Of a stretch of DNA of 64,000 bases, positions 1-10,299 are shown one piece after another (position 1 is the first letter of the stretch; each line of letters opens with the position of its first letter). A model generated the notes under the pieces. That model was not told where the DNA came from. It did no database searches and saw nothing but the letters and a program-made list of their open reading frames with translations. The position numbers and the translations under genes were made by a program. Origin of the DNA: UBA4416 sp040387555 (GTDB lineage Bacteria > Bacteroidota > Bacteroidia > B-17B0 > Aurantibacillaceae); contig JAZKDO010000002.1 of assembly GCA_040387555.1 (NCBI GenBank), positions 124,001-188,000 on the forward strand, in the 5' to 3' direction.

Positions 1-2
1 CT

Positions 3-3000
3 TTAAAAGATAATTTAGGAGGAATTGTAAGTATAGACTCGGTTAAATTTCATAAACGTCTAGATTTTATATATAGGAATACGCCTAAAGTTGATGTAAG
101 AAATGGCGACAAATCTATATTACATGGCGAAGATACATTGTATCTTGCCGGCAGTAAAATTGCAATCAGACCCGTTGCAACTAACACAACAACATTAGGT
201 AATTATGGTTGGGGAAATTTAAATTGGCCAATATTTAAGCAAGGAAAAACATATAGTTTTAATGTGTTTGCTAATGAAATTTACACAAATAATGATAATG
301 GATTAAAAGACACTGTTTTATTAAGTGGTTCTGTTAGTATTACGAATGAAATGGTAGATGGGAATGACCCAAATGCAAATTTTAGTTTTATAAATGGCGT
401 AGGAACATATAGCTTTAATTGTGGACAACCAAACCTGTCTACCATACCAGGCTTACCTGATATTAGCTACACTAAAAACATTCAAATTGCTGTTATTCCA
501 GATGGAGCCGCTACTATTTATTGGGAGCCAAATACAGTAATTACTCCTTCAAATAAACATTATCATGCCTATGTTTACGGCCAAAGAGTTACAGGAACAG
601 GTATATCAACTCAGGGGCCTGAAAAGGTAGATTTTATATTGCGCGATCCTCCGGGTTCAGGTAGTTCATCAACTTGGGCAACAGGTAACTCTGTTACTAA
701 ATCTACAAGTATAAGCACCAATTTCTCTTCATCTACTGGTTTAGAAACATCTTTGTTAGTTGGAAAATCTGCACATGTTGGTTTAGGATATGCTGAATCA
801 ATTGAAGTAGATAACAACGTTACATTAGGTTTAAATGTTTCAACAAGTTTTGATACTGAGAAATCTATGACTGAAACTATATCATCTTCTTTTGCTGTAA
901 GCACGCGTGATGATGCGGATAATGTTGGCGCAACAGCAGATATCTTTATAGGTCGAGCTCGTAATTGGTTAATGGGGCCAACAGGTAGTATTGAAATGAT
1001 TGATGTTGCAAAATGTTCTGGGAGATGTTTTGGGCCTATAATTAGCGGAAAACAAATGGCTAAAACAACTGGATTTGCTATTTCTCCTGATGGAGTTAAA
1101 ACACGTTTCTCTTATACACAAAGTGAAATAGAAACAGTTGTTATTCCAACATTAGAAGCATTAAGAAATACTATTTTAACATCAAGACCTTATTATTCAA
1201 TAGTTGCTCCATCTACTCATTCATTATATGCATCAAATAATGATGATCCTTTGTGGGGTGTTTCTGCAACATCTACAAATCCTGCAATTTATGAGGATGC
1301 CGATACACTTGGCCAATCATATATATTTAAAGGATTAAGACAGTATAAAACAGATACCGTTAGGTTATTAAATAGTCAAATAGCGTTATGGAAAAAAACG
1401 TTAGGACAAAATGAAAGAGAAAAATATTTAGCGAAATTTTCCACTAGCACACCAACTGTGGTTACTAACCCTAATTTTCAAAATCCTTTTACCGATAGTC
1501 CAACAATTACAATTTATCCTCCGTTGTTGCAAGATAATTTTACACTAGGCTCTGCTATTATTACTAATGCTTATCAAGTTGATAATGAAGATTCATATTC
1601 TGAATCTTATGAAGTTGCGGTTGATGAATCTCTTGCTGGTCAAATCGGCGCTGATTTAGGTGGCCTAGGATTTCAATTTAATCCACACGTTTCTTTTACA
1701 CAAGGAAATACAAAAGGAAGCTCTACAACCAATACTAGTTTTAACTCTATGGAATATACATTAACCGATGGGGATCCTGGAGATGTAATGAGTGTTGATG
1801 TATATAGATATGGTTTAAGTAATATTTTTGTAACACGTGGCGGACAAACCATGTGCCCATACGAGGATGCGGTCGTTTGCCATTATTGGGATCCGGCGTT
1901 CCCGAATAAATGGATTAGCTCCCATAACTATAATGAAACAGGATACCATACACTATCTAATGCAACGGTGCAACGTGAAATGCCAAATATTTCAATCACA
2001 CCAGCTGTGCAATTTAACATTCCGTCAAATCAACCAGCAGTGTACCAACTAATATTAAATAATCAAAGTCCGTTAACTGTAAATAATGATATTGATTTAC
2101 AAGTACGCATAGCAAGTGTTAGTAACCCAAATGGAGCAGTTTGTAAAATTGACGGACAAAACGCGAACGATATATTTAATATACCAAGTGGAGGTTCTGT
2201 AGTAAAAACCTTAACGATTGAGCGAGGACCAATTGAAATTAACTACGATAGTTTAATGGTTATTTTCTCATCGGCTTGTAGCGAAGATATTGCGGACACA
2301 GCTTATGTAAGCGTACATTTTATTCCTACTTGTACAGACTTAGAAATTACGGCTCCTGCAAATAATTTTATTATTAATAATTTTAATAATGATATTAGTA
2401 ATATTACTATTGAAAACTATAACTATAATTATGGGGTTGCACAAAATACAAGTACAGTTACAGGGATAGCACATCCGGAATTTGGATTTGAAAAAATTGG
2501 ATTTGAATTTAAACCTAGTAATTCAAGTACTTGGTTACAAATAGAAGAATTTTATAAGTCCCCGGCAGTTGCAATCGCAGCAGGTGCGTCTACATTATAT
2601 CCTATTCCAAATGGCCAAGTATATACACCATACACCTGGACTGTAACACCACAAGCATACGCAGATGGCAATTATGAAATCCGTGCAAAATCGTCTTGTT
2701 ATAATAAAGACGGGAGCTATGCCACGATTTATTCTCCGGTATTACAAGGCGTGATGGACAGAGTAAACCCTTCTCCTTTTGGAACACCAAGCCCTGGAGA
2801 TGGGATATTAGATCCTAACGATGATATTTCGATTCAGTTTAATGAACCAATAGATATTAGCAGCTTAAGCTACGCGCCAAGTTCAAATCCGGGATCAACT
2901 TTTGATATAAGAGGCGTATTAAACGGTACTGCGATTCGTCACAGCGAAAGTTTAAACTTTGATGGAATTGCTGATTATGCGCACGTTGTTGGTGGAGCAA

Positions 3001-6000
3001 GTTTACAAAAGCGTTCATTTACATTTGAGTTCTGGGCTAAGTTTAATTCTACAGGAGTAGAGCAAACAGTTATTAGCCAGGGAACAGATGCTGTGCAAAA
3101 AATGAGTATTGGATTTGATGCAACCAACAGGTTAAAATTCGGTTTAGGAAATCAAACTGCCTTATCTACTAATCCAATTGCCTTACCAACAGATTGGCAT
3201 CACTATACGGTAGTTTACGATTATCCAAATTCGGACGCGAGTTTATTTGTTGATGGATCGTTAGCTGGCACAAATAATAACTTTATAGTGGATTATGTTG
3301 GATCAGGAAAGTTAGCGTTTGGTAAGGCATTGCCTGGAAATAATAATTTCTTAAATGGTAATGCACACGAAGTAAGATTGTGGAGTAAGGCACGTACTAT
3401 TTCTGAAATCACAATGACAATGAACAAAACATTAAGTCGCAATCAGTCTGGCCTAGTGTATAATTGGAAAATGGATGAAGCAGACGGAACTGTTTCGCAT
3501 GATGATATTAGAAGCCGAAATGCCGACATTTATGGAGCAACATGGGAAGTAAATCCTAATGGGAATGCTGTTCAATTAAACAGTTCTTCAAATGATAATA
3601 TTAAGGTAAGTTCAGGAAATATTGCAATTAATAAAGAAATGGACTTTACCCTGGAGTTTTGGTTTAATTCAACACAACCTGGTATTTCTACTCTGTTCTC
3701 AAACGGCGAAGGAATTGCAACAACAGCAGATTCGTTAGATGCCTGGACGATACAAAAAGATGCGACAGGAAAAATCCATGTTTATCATAAGGGGTTAGAT
3801 TTTGTTGCATCAACAACTAATTATTTTAATGGTAACTGGCATCACTTTGCGTTGGTCATGCAACGTACAGGAAATCTATCTGCTTATGTAGATGGTAACT
3901 TGCAAAATTCAATGCAGGGGATCAACTTCAACAGTTTAACAGGTTCTTATATGTATTTAGGAGCAAAGGCTACAGTAGCAGGAACTTCGACTGCGCTAAG
4001 TGATTATTATAATGGGAAATTGGATGAGTTTCGTTTATGGAGCACGGCACGTAAAGCAGAACAAATAAAACGTGATAAGCAAAATAGAATGTTGGGTAAC
4101 GAACACGGATTATTAGCGTATTTACCTTTCGAGAATTATATTGTTGTTTCAGGTACACCATCTTTAACCCCAACATTTAGTAATCAATCCTTAACGCCCT
4201 CTATAACAGTTACTGCTCAAAACAGTCCAACGTTAATAGCTCAAACACCAACTATTAAATTACCTCGTCCAATTCAGGCGGTAAATTATACCTGGGCATT
4301 AAATAATGATAAGATTATTTTATCAACGAACACCTCTCCGGATCAATTAGAGAATGTTACATTAGATATTACAGTTAAAAATGCATTGGACATGCATGGT
4401 AATAAAATGCAATCTCCAAAAACCTGGATTGCCTACATCAATAAAAACCAGGTGAAATGGCAGGACGACCAATTTGATTTCGAAAAAACGGTCGATAGCG
4501 TCATTACATTTGTAGCACCAATAGTTAATTCGGGAGGGGCACAAAAAGCATTTACTATCGATGGTTTACCAAGCTGGATGACTGCTAATATTACTAGTGG
4601 CACAATTGCTCCAAACAGCGTTCAGAATGTAACATTTACAATTCCTGCAGGTGGAACCATTGGAGAGTATGATGCTGAGGTGAGTGTAACAACAGACTTT
4701 AATTTTGCGGAAATCCTAAGAGTTAATTTAAAAGTAAAAGGTGTTGCACCAACCTGGACAGTAAATCCTGCTGACTTTAATTACTCTATGAATGTGTTTG
4801 GACAATTAAGAATTGACAACGTAATTGCTACAAATTCAGAAAATAAAATTGCTGCTTTCAGTAACGGTGTTATTTGTGGAGTCGCTAATCTGCAGTACCT
4901 GCCTGCTTACGACAGATACGAAGTGTTTTTAAATGTATATAATAACCAAATTACCGGCGACTCTATTCGTTTTAATATCTATGATGCAGCAAGTGGATTA
5001 ACTTTTGTAAATGTAACTCCGTCTTTAATGTTTGTTGAGAATGATGTTGTTGGAACAGTTATAAATCCAATCACATTTGTGGCGAATACTGAAATTGCAC
5101 GAGATATCCCTTTAAATGCAGGTTGGACATGGGTTTCGTTCCCGTTAAAATCTACTAAATTGTTGACCAGTAATTCGTTAATGACAAGTATCACGCCCTC
5201 AAACGGCGATATCAGTACTGGAATTTCTGATTATGACCAATATGGAGCAGGCTTAGGATGGATGGGAAATATTAGTCAGAATGGCGGATACTTAAATAAC
5301 CAATCGTATAAGATCAAAAAGGCGATTGCGGATACCTTAATTCATGTCGGTATGCGTTTAAACCCTGATTCATTGCAGGCCCAAATTAATGTAGTGCCGG
5401 GATGGAACTGGATCGGTTATGTTTCAAATAAAAATGTTTCTGTTTCTGAAGCACTCGGAAATTATAGCGTGGTGACAGGTGATTTAATTAAGAGTCAGTA
5501 TGAGTTTGCTTATTATGATAATGCCACTGGCTGGACTGGAAGCTTAACAAACATGAAACCAACTTTAGGTTATATGTTAAAGTCATCAGGAACAAGCACA
5601 TTTAACTATCCGCTATCAACTTTTATTGGTAAAATGGCGAGTTCGGAAAATATTAGTGGCTCGGGTGAAAAAGCTTATCAAAACATTTTTCCTTTCGCCC
5701 CGGAACAATATAGCAATACAATGTCAGCTATCATCAGCGGGAACATTTGTAATGATGCTTTAGATAATGGAAATTTTGCTGTAGGTGCATTTGATAATAC
5801 AAATACATTAAGAGGCTTCGCTTATCCAACATTAACAAACAATGATTATAGATTTTTCCTAACGCTCTATAGTAATACTGAAGGAGAGAATTTAAGCATT
5901 AAATATTTTAATACGACAGACGGTTTAGTTATTCCAACAAATACAGTTGTCTCTTTTTCAACTGACGTCTTAGTTGGCACCCCTTCTGCACCTTTTGTAG

Positions 6001-6317
6001 CTAATGTTAATGACAGTGTTGCCTGTTACGTTGTTGAAATAGCAACGAGTGTTAATGAGGGAGCCAATGCAAACACAGTTAGTATTTATCCAAATCCATT
6101 TGAAGATATTTTGACACTAACATTTAATAAAGTAGTTAATGCTAAAATTGAGTTAGTAGATGTTTTAGGGAAAGTAATATATGCTTCAACCATAAAAGAC
6201 AAAAAGGACTTTACCTTAAACCTTGACCGAAGCAAAACAGGAATAGCCATTGGAATGTACTATATCAGGTTAACTGGAGATGTAAACAAACAAATTAAGA
6301 TTGTTAAAGCAAAATAA
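3..6317 (+). CDS. T9SS-exported multidomain surface protein with two LamG domains (5' end outside window)
   Basis: The frame is open from base 3, so the apparent TTG start at 138 is internal and the true start lies before the window; about 2,100 residues are visible. Two laminin G/concanavalin A-like domains are encoded at roughly 2950-3500 and 3570-4060, each with a W-H-H-Y/F core and a final R-L-W-S strand. A module opening W-T-V-N-P lies near 4755-5090 and recurs in the next gene. Two short G-W-x-W repeats follow (about 5120 and 5400). The last 80 residues form a T9SS type A sorting domain (Y-P-N-P-F start, D-V-L-G-K middle, Y-Y-I-R-L end), so the protein should cross the outer membrane by T9SS and be anchored or released. 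The N-terminal third is Ser/Thr-rich and unrecognised. An adhesin or glycan-binding role is inferred from LamG; no catalytic motif is visible. Confidence 0.85.
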   Translation, partial: LKDNLGGIVSIDSVKFHKRLDFIYRNTPKVDVRNGDKSILHGEDTLYLAGSKIAIRPVATNTTTLGNYGWGNLNWPIFKQGKTYSFNVFANEIYTNNDNGLKDTVLLSGSVSITNEMVDGNDPNANFSFINGVGTYSFNCGQPNLSTIPGLPDISYTKNIQIAVIPDGAATIYWEPNTVITPSNKHYHAYVYGQRVTGTGISTQGPEKVDFILRDPPGSGSSSTWATGNSVTKSTSISTNFSSSTGLETSLLVGKSAHVGLGYAESIEVDNNVTLGLNVSTSFDTEKSMTETISSSFAVSTRDDADNVGATADIFIGRARNWLMGPTGSIEMIDVAKCSGRCFGPIISGKQMAKTTGFAISPDGVKTRFSYTQSEIETVVIPTLEALRNTILTSRPYYSIVAPSTHSLYASNNDDPLWGVSATSTNPAIYEDADTLGQSYIFKGLRQYKTDTVRLLNSQIALWKKTLGQNEREKYLAKFSTSTPTVVTNPNFQNPFTDSPTITIYPPLLQDNFTLGSAIITNAYQVDNEDSYSESYEVAVDESLAGQIGADLGGLGFQFNPHVSFTQGNTKGSSTTNTSFNSMEYTLTDGDPGDVMSVDVYRYGLSNIFVTRGGQTMCPYEDAVVCHYWDPAFPNKWISSHNYNETGYHTLSNATVQREMPNISITPAVQFNIPSNQPAVYQLILNNQSPLTVNNDIDLQVRIASVSNPNGAVCKIDGQNANDIFNIPSGGSVVKTLTIERGPIEINYDSLMVIFSSACSEDIADTAYVSVHFIPTCTDLEITAPANNFIINNFNNDISNITIENYNYNYGVAQNTSTVTGIAHPEFGFEKIGFEFKPSNSSTWLQIEEFYKSPAVAIAAGASTLYPIPNGQVYTPYTWTVTPQAYADGNYEIRAKSSCYNKDGSYATIYSPVLQGVMDRVNPSPFGTPSPGDGILDPNDDISIQFNEPIDISSLSYAPSSNPGSTFDIRGVLNGTAIRHSESLNFDGIADYAHVVGGASLQKRSFTFEFWAKFNSTGVEQTVISQGTDAVQKMSIGFDATNRLKFGLGNQTALSTNPIALPTDWHHYTVVYDYPNSDASLFVDGSLAGTNNNFIVDYVGSGKLAFGKALPGNNNFLNGNAHEVRLWSKARTISEITMTMNKTLSRNQSGLVYNWKMDEADGTVSHDDIRSRNADIYGATWEVNPNGNAVQLNSSSNDNIKVSSGNIAINKEMDFTLEFWFNSTQPGISTLFSNGEGIATTADSLDAWTIQKDATGKIHVYHKGLDFVASTTNYFNGNWHHFALVMQRTGNLSAYVDGNLQNSMQGINFNSLTGSYMYLGAKATVAGTSTALSDYYNGKLDEFRLWSTARKAEQIKRDKQNRMLGNEHGLLAYLPFENYIVVSGTPSLTPTFSNQSLTPSITVTAQNSPTLIAQTPTIKLPRPIQAVNYTWALNNDKIILSTNTSPDQLENVTLDITVKNALDMHGNKMQSPKTWIAYINKNQVKWQDDQFDFEKTVDSVITFVAPIVNSGGAQKAFTIDGLPSWMTANITSGTIAPNSVQNVTFTIPAGGTIGEYDAEVSVTTDFNFAEILRVNLKVKGVAPTWTVNPADFNYSMNVFGQLRIDNVIATNSENKIAAFSNGVICGVANLQYLPAYDRYEVFLNVYNNQITGDSIRFNIYDAASGLTFVNVTPSLMFVENDVVGTVINPITFVANTEIARDIPLNAGWTWVSFPLKSTKLLTSNSLMTSITPSNGDISTGISDYDQYGAGLGWMGNISQNGGYLNNQSYKIKKAIADTLIHVGMRLNPDSLQAQINVVPGWNWIGYVSNKNVSVSEALGNYSVVTGDLIKSQYEFAYYDNATGWTGSLTNMKPTLGYMLKSSGTSTFNYPLSTFIGKMASSENISGSGEKAYQNIFPFAPEQYSNTMSAIISGNICNDALDNGNFAVGAFDNTNTLRGFAYPTLTNNDYRFFLTLYSNTEGENLSIKYFNTTDGLVIPTNTVVSFSTDVLVGTPSAPFVANVNDSVACYVVEIATSVNEGANANTVSIYPNPFEDILTLTFNKVVNAKIELVDVLGKVIYASTIKDKKDFTLNLDRSKTGIAIGMYYIRLTGDVNKQIKIVKAK

Positions 6318-6331
6318 TTTAAAAAAACATA

Positions 6332-6360
6332 GTGAGCGCAATCAGGAACATTGCGCTCAC
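6332..6360 (+). terminator. Perfect 10-bp hairpin between two secreted-protein genes
   Basis: GTGAGCGCAA (6332-6341) pairs perfectly with TTGCGCTCAC (6351-6360) around a 9-base loop, 14 bases after the upstream stop codon and 17 bases before the next start at 6378. No strong T tract follows on the plus strand, so it may be a weak terminator or an mRNA stability element rather than a classic intrinsic terminator. Confidence 0.5.
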
Positions 6361-6377
6361 TTATAAATAAGCATTTT

Positions 6378-9146
6378 ATGAATAAAATCAGAAAATTAAT
6401 TTTAGTAACCATTTTTTGCCAGCTTGTCACTATTTCGCTGGCACAGGTCCCGTCAACATGGACAGTCAATCCTTCTGCTTATACGTATCAAATGTCTGTT
6501 ACCTGTAAGGCAAATGAGGCATGTATTGATTTGTTAGATCCGAATAACTACGTGGCTGCTTTTGTGGGCACACAATGCAGGGGTGTTGTTAAAACCAATA
6601 CTTCCGTTAACCCAAACCTATTGGCCTTGTTAACGATTAAGAGCAACGTAGTCAGTGGAGAAATAGTACGCTTCAAGATTTATAAAGCCTCCACCAACAC
6701 GGTGTTAAATGTATTGGATTCGGTTGTTTTTGCTCAGGGCGCCGCGATGGGCACATTAAACAATCCATTCGTATTGTATACAAATCATGCACCTACAGAT
6801 ATTTCAATCTCGACCTATAGCGTCAACGAAAACACTCCGGTATCCACAGTTATGTCTGCTTTAACCGCGACTGATCAGGACGCAGGGAGTACTTTTAATT
6901 ATTCATTAACCACAGTTCAACCGGAAAACACTGAATTCGGTATCAGCGGCAACAACCTGTCAGTAAATTCCCTCTTTGATTACGAATCGGATTCCGTTAA
7001 AATAATTGAACTTCAGGTTGATGATAATGGCGGCTGTAAGTACGTTGAAACATTTACGATTCATATTATTAATGCCAATGATTCACCAACCGCACTTACG
7101 TTAACAACAACCACAATTTATGATCATCAACAGGCAGGCAGCTACATCGGGCAATTTTTTACCGCAGACCCTGATCTAAATGACACTCATATTTATTCAC
7201 TGGTAACCGGATCCGGTGATGCTGATAATTCTCAGTTTTATATTCAGAATGATACGCTATATAATTTGAATATGGTTGACTATAACACTCAATCCATTTT
7301 TTTCATACGAGCGAGAAGTACAGATCCTGGCGCTTTGTTTATTGAGAATACATTTACCTTGAACGTTTCGAATGTAAACGATGCCCCGACAAATATTATT
7401 TTAAGCAACAATGTTATTGCTGAGAACACATCCTTGGCAACTATGATAGGAACACTGAGCGTGGTTGATGCCGATTTAGCCGATACACATACCTTAACTT
7501 TAGTTTCTGGCACAGGTTCAGAAGATAACGCGCTATTCTCTATCATAGGTAGCACTTTGCAAACAAACGGTGCGTATAATTTTGAGATCAAAGATTCATT
7601 ATTTGTGCGAATTCAGACAGTTGATCCATTGAACGCGACATTCACCAAAACGTTTGTAATTGTAGTAACGGACGTAAATGAAGCCCCTACAAACTTAGTC
7701 TTGAATGATACAACAGTAAAAGAAGGTTTGTCTGTTGGTTCAATGGTCGGACACTTTATAACGACAGATGAAGATTTCAATTCCCTTTACACCTATTCAT
7801 TAGTAACGGGGCCAGGCGACACTGACAATGCTTTATTTTCAATTAACAGTAATTCATTAACAACAGCGGCTACCTATAGTTTTACGAATCAAACATATAG
7901 TATCCGAATAAGAACAACGGATAACGGCAGTTTGTTTTATGAAAAAATATGTCTGATTGTTATAGAGGATAGTAACTATGTGCCTACTGATATTATTCCA
8001 TCAAGCACTTCTTTTAATGAGAACATTCTCATTGGAACACCGGTTACCACATTATCGACAATTGATAACGATGCTACTGATAACCATACTTTAACTTTAG
8101 TTTCAGGCCCAGGTTCAACTGATAATAGCTATTTCAGTATTGTTGGAAATGTGTTACAGAATGATTCAGCAATAAATTTTGAGACTAAAAACATTTTTTA
8201 TGTTAGAATTAAATCAGTTGATACTGGCAATGCAAGCATTGTTAAAACGTTTACGTTTACTGCGAATGATATTAATGAGAATCCAACCGAAATTCTATTG
8301 GCAGGAGACAGTATTGCAGAGGCTCAACCGGCAAATACATTGATTGGAACTTTTACAAGTAGCGATGAAGATGCGGGCTCGGCGCATACTTATTCTTTAA
8401 TTGCGGGTGCAGGTGATAGCGATAACTCGTTATTTGTGATTTCAGGAAATCAGTTACTGTCAGGCGCTTCTTACACTTTCGCAGGCCAGCATTATAGCAT
8501 AAGAGTTAAGAGTACCGATAACGGTGGCTTAGCATTTGAGAAAATATTCCTTGTAAAAATATTGAATGTGAATGAAGCGCCCACCGATATTCTTATTGAC
8601 ACGCTGTCTGTGAAAGAAGACAATGAGCCTTTCTTTTATATCAGTCGCATAAGATCTGTTGATTTAGACAACCCGGATTTTTACACTTACAGTCTTGTAT
8701 CAGGCTCTGGTGATACTGATAATGCGGAGTTTGTTATCAATGGAGATAAGCTGAGCATTAGTGGCAAAGCCAATTATGATGTTAAATCCTTTTATGAGTT
8801 CCGCCTTAAATCAACAGACGTTGGAGGATTAAGTGTTGAAAAAGCGTTTGTTTTACAAATAGAGGACATTGCCGGTAATGAGATCCCTCTACCGTCTACC
8901 AATTATATTTCTCCAAACGGTGATGGTGAAAATGATTTTTGGAAAGTAGTTAATGTGGAAATATATAAAGAGTTTGAATTGAAAATTTTCGATCAGTTTG
9001 GACAGGTGATTTATAGTGTGCCTAATAATTACAACAATGAGTTTGACGGAAAGTATAATGGCAATCCCTTACCAACAGGTAACTATTATTATATTTTTCA
9101 AAACGATAAGAAACAATTTAAAGGCAACATTGCCATCGTTAACTAG
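6378..9146 (+). CDS. Cadherin-like repeat adhesin with CHU_C (T9SS type B) C-terminus
   Basis: I chose the ATG at 6378, which opens a clean signal peptide (MNKIRKLILVTIF...A-Q). The TTG at 6351 lies inside the upstream hairpin and adds nine implausible residues. After a W-T-V-N-P module shared with the preceding gene come seven cadherin-like repeats of about 100 residues (nt 6790-8870). Each starts N-x-x-P-T-x-I and carries D-x-D-x-x-x-x-H/Y-x-Y-x-L and G-D/S-x-D-N-x-x-F elements, which suggests calcium binding. The last 85 residues (P-N-G-D-G-E-N-D start, F-D-Q-F-G-Q middle, G-N-Y-Y-Y end) match the gliding-motility-associated CHU_C domain used by SprB-like T9SS cargo. The PorP/SprF gene directly downstream is the usual partner of such cargo. 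Role inferred: extracellular adhesin. Confidence 0.87.
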   Translation: MNKIRKLILVTIFCQLVTISLAQVPSTWTVNPSAYTYQMSVTCKANEACIDLLDPNNYVAAFVGTQCRGVVKTNTSVNPNLLALLTIKSNVVSGEIVRFKIYKASTNTVLNVLDSVVFAQGAAMGTLNNPFVLYTNHAPTDISISTYSVNENTPVSTVMSALTATDQDAGSTFNYSLTTVQPENTEFGISGNNLSVNSLFDYESDSVKIIELQVDDNGGCKYVETFTIHIINANDSPTALTLTTTTIYDHQQAGSYIGQFFTADPDLNDTHIYSLVTGSGDADNSQFYIQNDTLYNLNMVDYNTQSIFFIRARSTDPGALFIENTFTLNVSNVNDAPTNIILSNNVIAENTSLATMIGTLSVVDADLADTHTLTLVSGTGSEDNALFSIIGSTLQTNGAYNFEIKDSLFVRIQTVDPLNATFTKTFVIVVTDVNEAPTNLVLNDTTVKEGLSVGSMVGHFITTDEDFNSLYTYSLVTGPGDTDNALFSINSNSLTTAATYSFTNQTYSIRIRTTDNGSLFYEKICLIVIEDSNYVPTDIIPSSTSFNENILIGTPVTTLSTIDNDATDNHTLTLVSGPGSTDNSYFSIVGNVLQNDSAINFETKNIFYVRIKSVDTGNASIVKTFTFTANDINENPTEILLAGDSIAEAQPANTLIGTFTSSDEDAGSAHTYSLIAGAGDSDNSLFVISGNQLLSGASYTFAGQHYSIRVKSTDNGGLAFEKIFLVKILNVNEAPTDILIDTLSVKEDNEPFFYISRIRSVDLDNPDFYTYSLVSGSGDTDNAEFVINGDKLSISGKANYDVKSFYEFRLKSTDVGGLSVEKAFVLQIEDIAGNEIPLPSTNYISPNGDGENDFWKVVNVEIYKEFELKIFDQFGQVIYSVPNNYNNEFDGKYNGNPLPTGNYYYIFQNDKKQFKGNIAIVN

Positions 9147-9177
9147 AATTTTCGATTTAAACGATTAATAAAAGACT

Positions 9178-10299
9178 ATGAAAAAACTACTATATATTAT
9201 TTTATCGGCTTTGGCAGCAGAAGCTCATAGCCAGGTCATGTCGTACGATTTTTACACTTTCAGGTTGAATAACATGTATAATGTTAATCCGGCTTATTCA
9301 GGGAAGGGCGACGGATTAAATGTGATGCTTAATGCACAATCGCAGAATCAAGGCGTACCGTATGCGAATAAGAATTTCATGCTGGGTGTGTTTTCTAAAA
9401 TATCCGCTAAGCAGGCGTTAGGGGGAAAAATAATCAATGATACACGCGGACCATTTCAGTTATTAAGGGCAGACCTGTCATACGCTTACATTGCTAAAAT
9501 TAATGAAGAGTCAAGCTTGACAATGGGAATATTAGCTGGCGTTTTAAATAATAACTTAGTAACCAGTCGTATCGAAAATTATGACTTATTATCTCAAACA
9601 GACCCAACTTTAACCAAATCCTATTATAACACAACCCAATTTGCTGCCGGTGCCGGCTTATTGTATTCCCACAAGGCATTGGATGTGAGCGTTTCGTTGC
9701 CGCACATCGTTTCTACCAACCAACCATTAAACGGCTATACTCATGCGGCAGCATTTTATACCATAAAGGCCGGAGATAAGTTTAAGGTTACACCATGGAT
9801 TTGTTACCAGAGTATTCCGGTAACCAAAAGTGTTTTTTCTGGATATGTAAAAGGCATGTATAAAGACATGTTGTGGCTACAAGCAGGTTATCAGAGCAAT
9901 CAGACATTCCACGCGATGTTTGGTGTAAACGTGGAGAATTTTTCTTTGGGATATGGATTTAGATTTAGCAACAAACAGTTTAACGATGTGAGCAAAGGTT
10001 CCCATGAAGTGTCTTTCTCAATTAAAATTCCTCAACGGACTAAAACAGGGAACAGACCGGTAAGCGATAATGCTTCGTTAAATGAAATAATTGCCCGCCT
10101 GGATAAGCTTTCTAAAGAGAATGTTACCAGCACAAACCGTGAGAATATTAAAGCTGAACTGGAGAGAATAAAACAATTGCTGAGCAAAGCGGAGATTGAC
10201 AATTCCAGTCCGGCAAAGGCAGAAGAGGTATCAAAGCAATTAATGAGCATAGATGAAAAGTTAAAATTTATAGAAAAACGTTTACTAAATGAAAACTAG
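9178..10299 (+). CDS. PorP/SprF family type IX secretion outer-membrane protein with coiled-coil tail
   Basis: A signal peptide (MKKLLYIILSALAAEAHSQ) precedes the family hallmark Y-x-x-N-x-x-x-x-N-P-A-Y-S-G and alternating beta-strands that predict an outer-membrane barrel to about residue 290. PorP/SprF proteins dock CHU_C cargo at the cell surface, and this gene sits 31 bp after a CHU_C adhesin. Residues 300-373 look like an added charged coiled coil (repeated L-D-K-L, E-L-E-R-I-K, K-L-K-F-I), beyond the usual barrel. Its 3' end overlaps the OmpA-like gene by 11 bp, implying translational coupling. The tail would be expected to face the periplasm and contact that partner (inference). Confidence 0.88.
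   Translation: MKKLLYIILSALAAEAHSQVMSYDFYTFRLNNMYNVNPAYSGKGDGLNVMLNAQSQNQGVPYANKNFMLGVFSKISAKQALGGKIINDTRGPFQLLRADLSYAYIAKINEESSLTMGILAGVLNNNLVTSRIENYDLLSQTDPTLTKSYYNTTQFAAGAGLLYSHKALDVSVSLPHIVSTNQPLNGYTHAAAFYTIKAGDKFKVTPWICYQSIPVTKSVFSGYVKGMYKDMLWLQAGYQSNQTFHAMFGVNVENFSLGYGFRFSNKQFNDVSKGSHEVSFSIKIPQRTKTGNRPVSDNASLNEIIARLDKLSKENVTSTNRENIKAELERIKQLLSKAEIDNSSPAKAEEVSKQLMSIDEKLKFIEKRLLNEN

Noticed and set aside
138..140. TTG as start of the first gene
   Set aside because: The same frame is open upstream to base 3 with normal coding text, so the start is outside the window.
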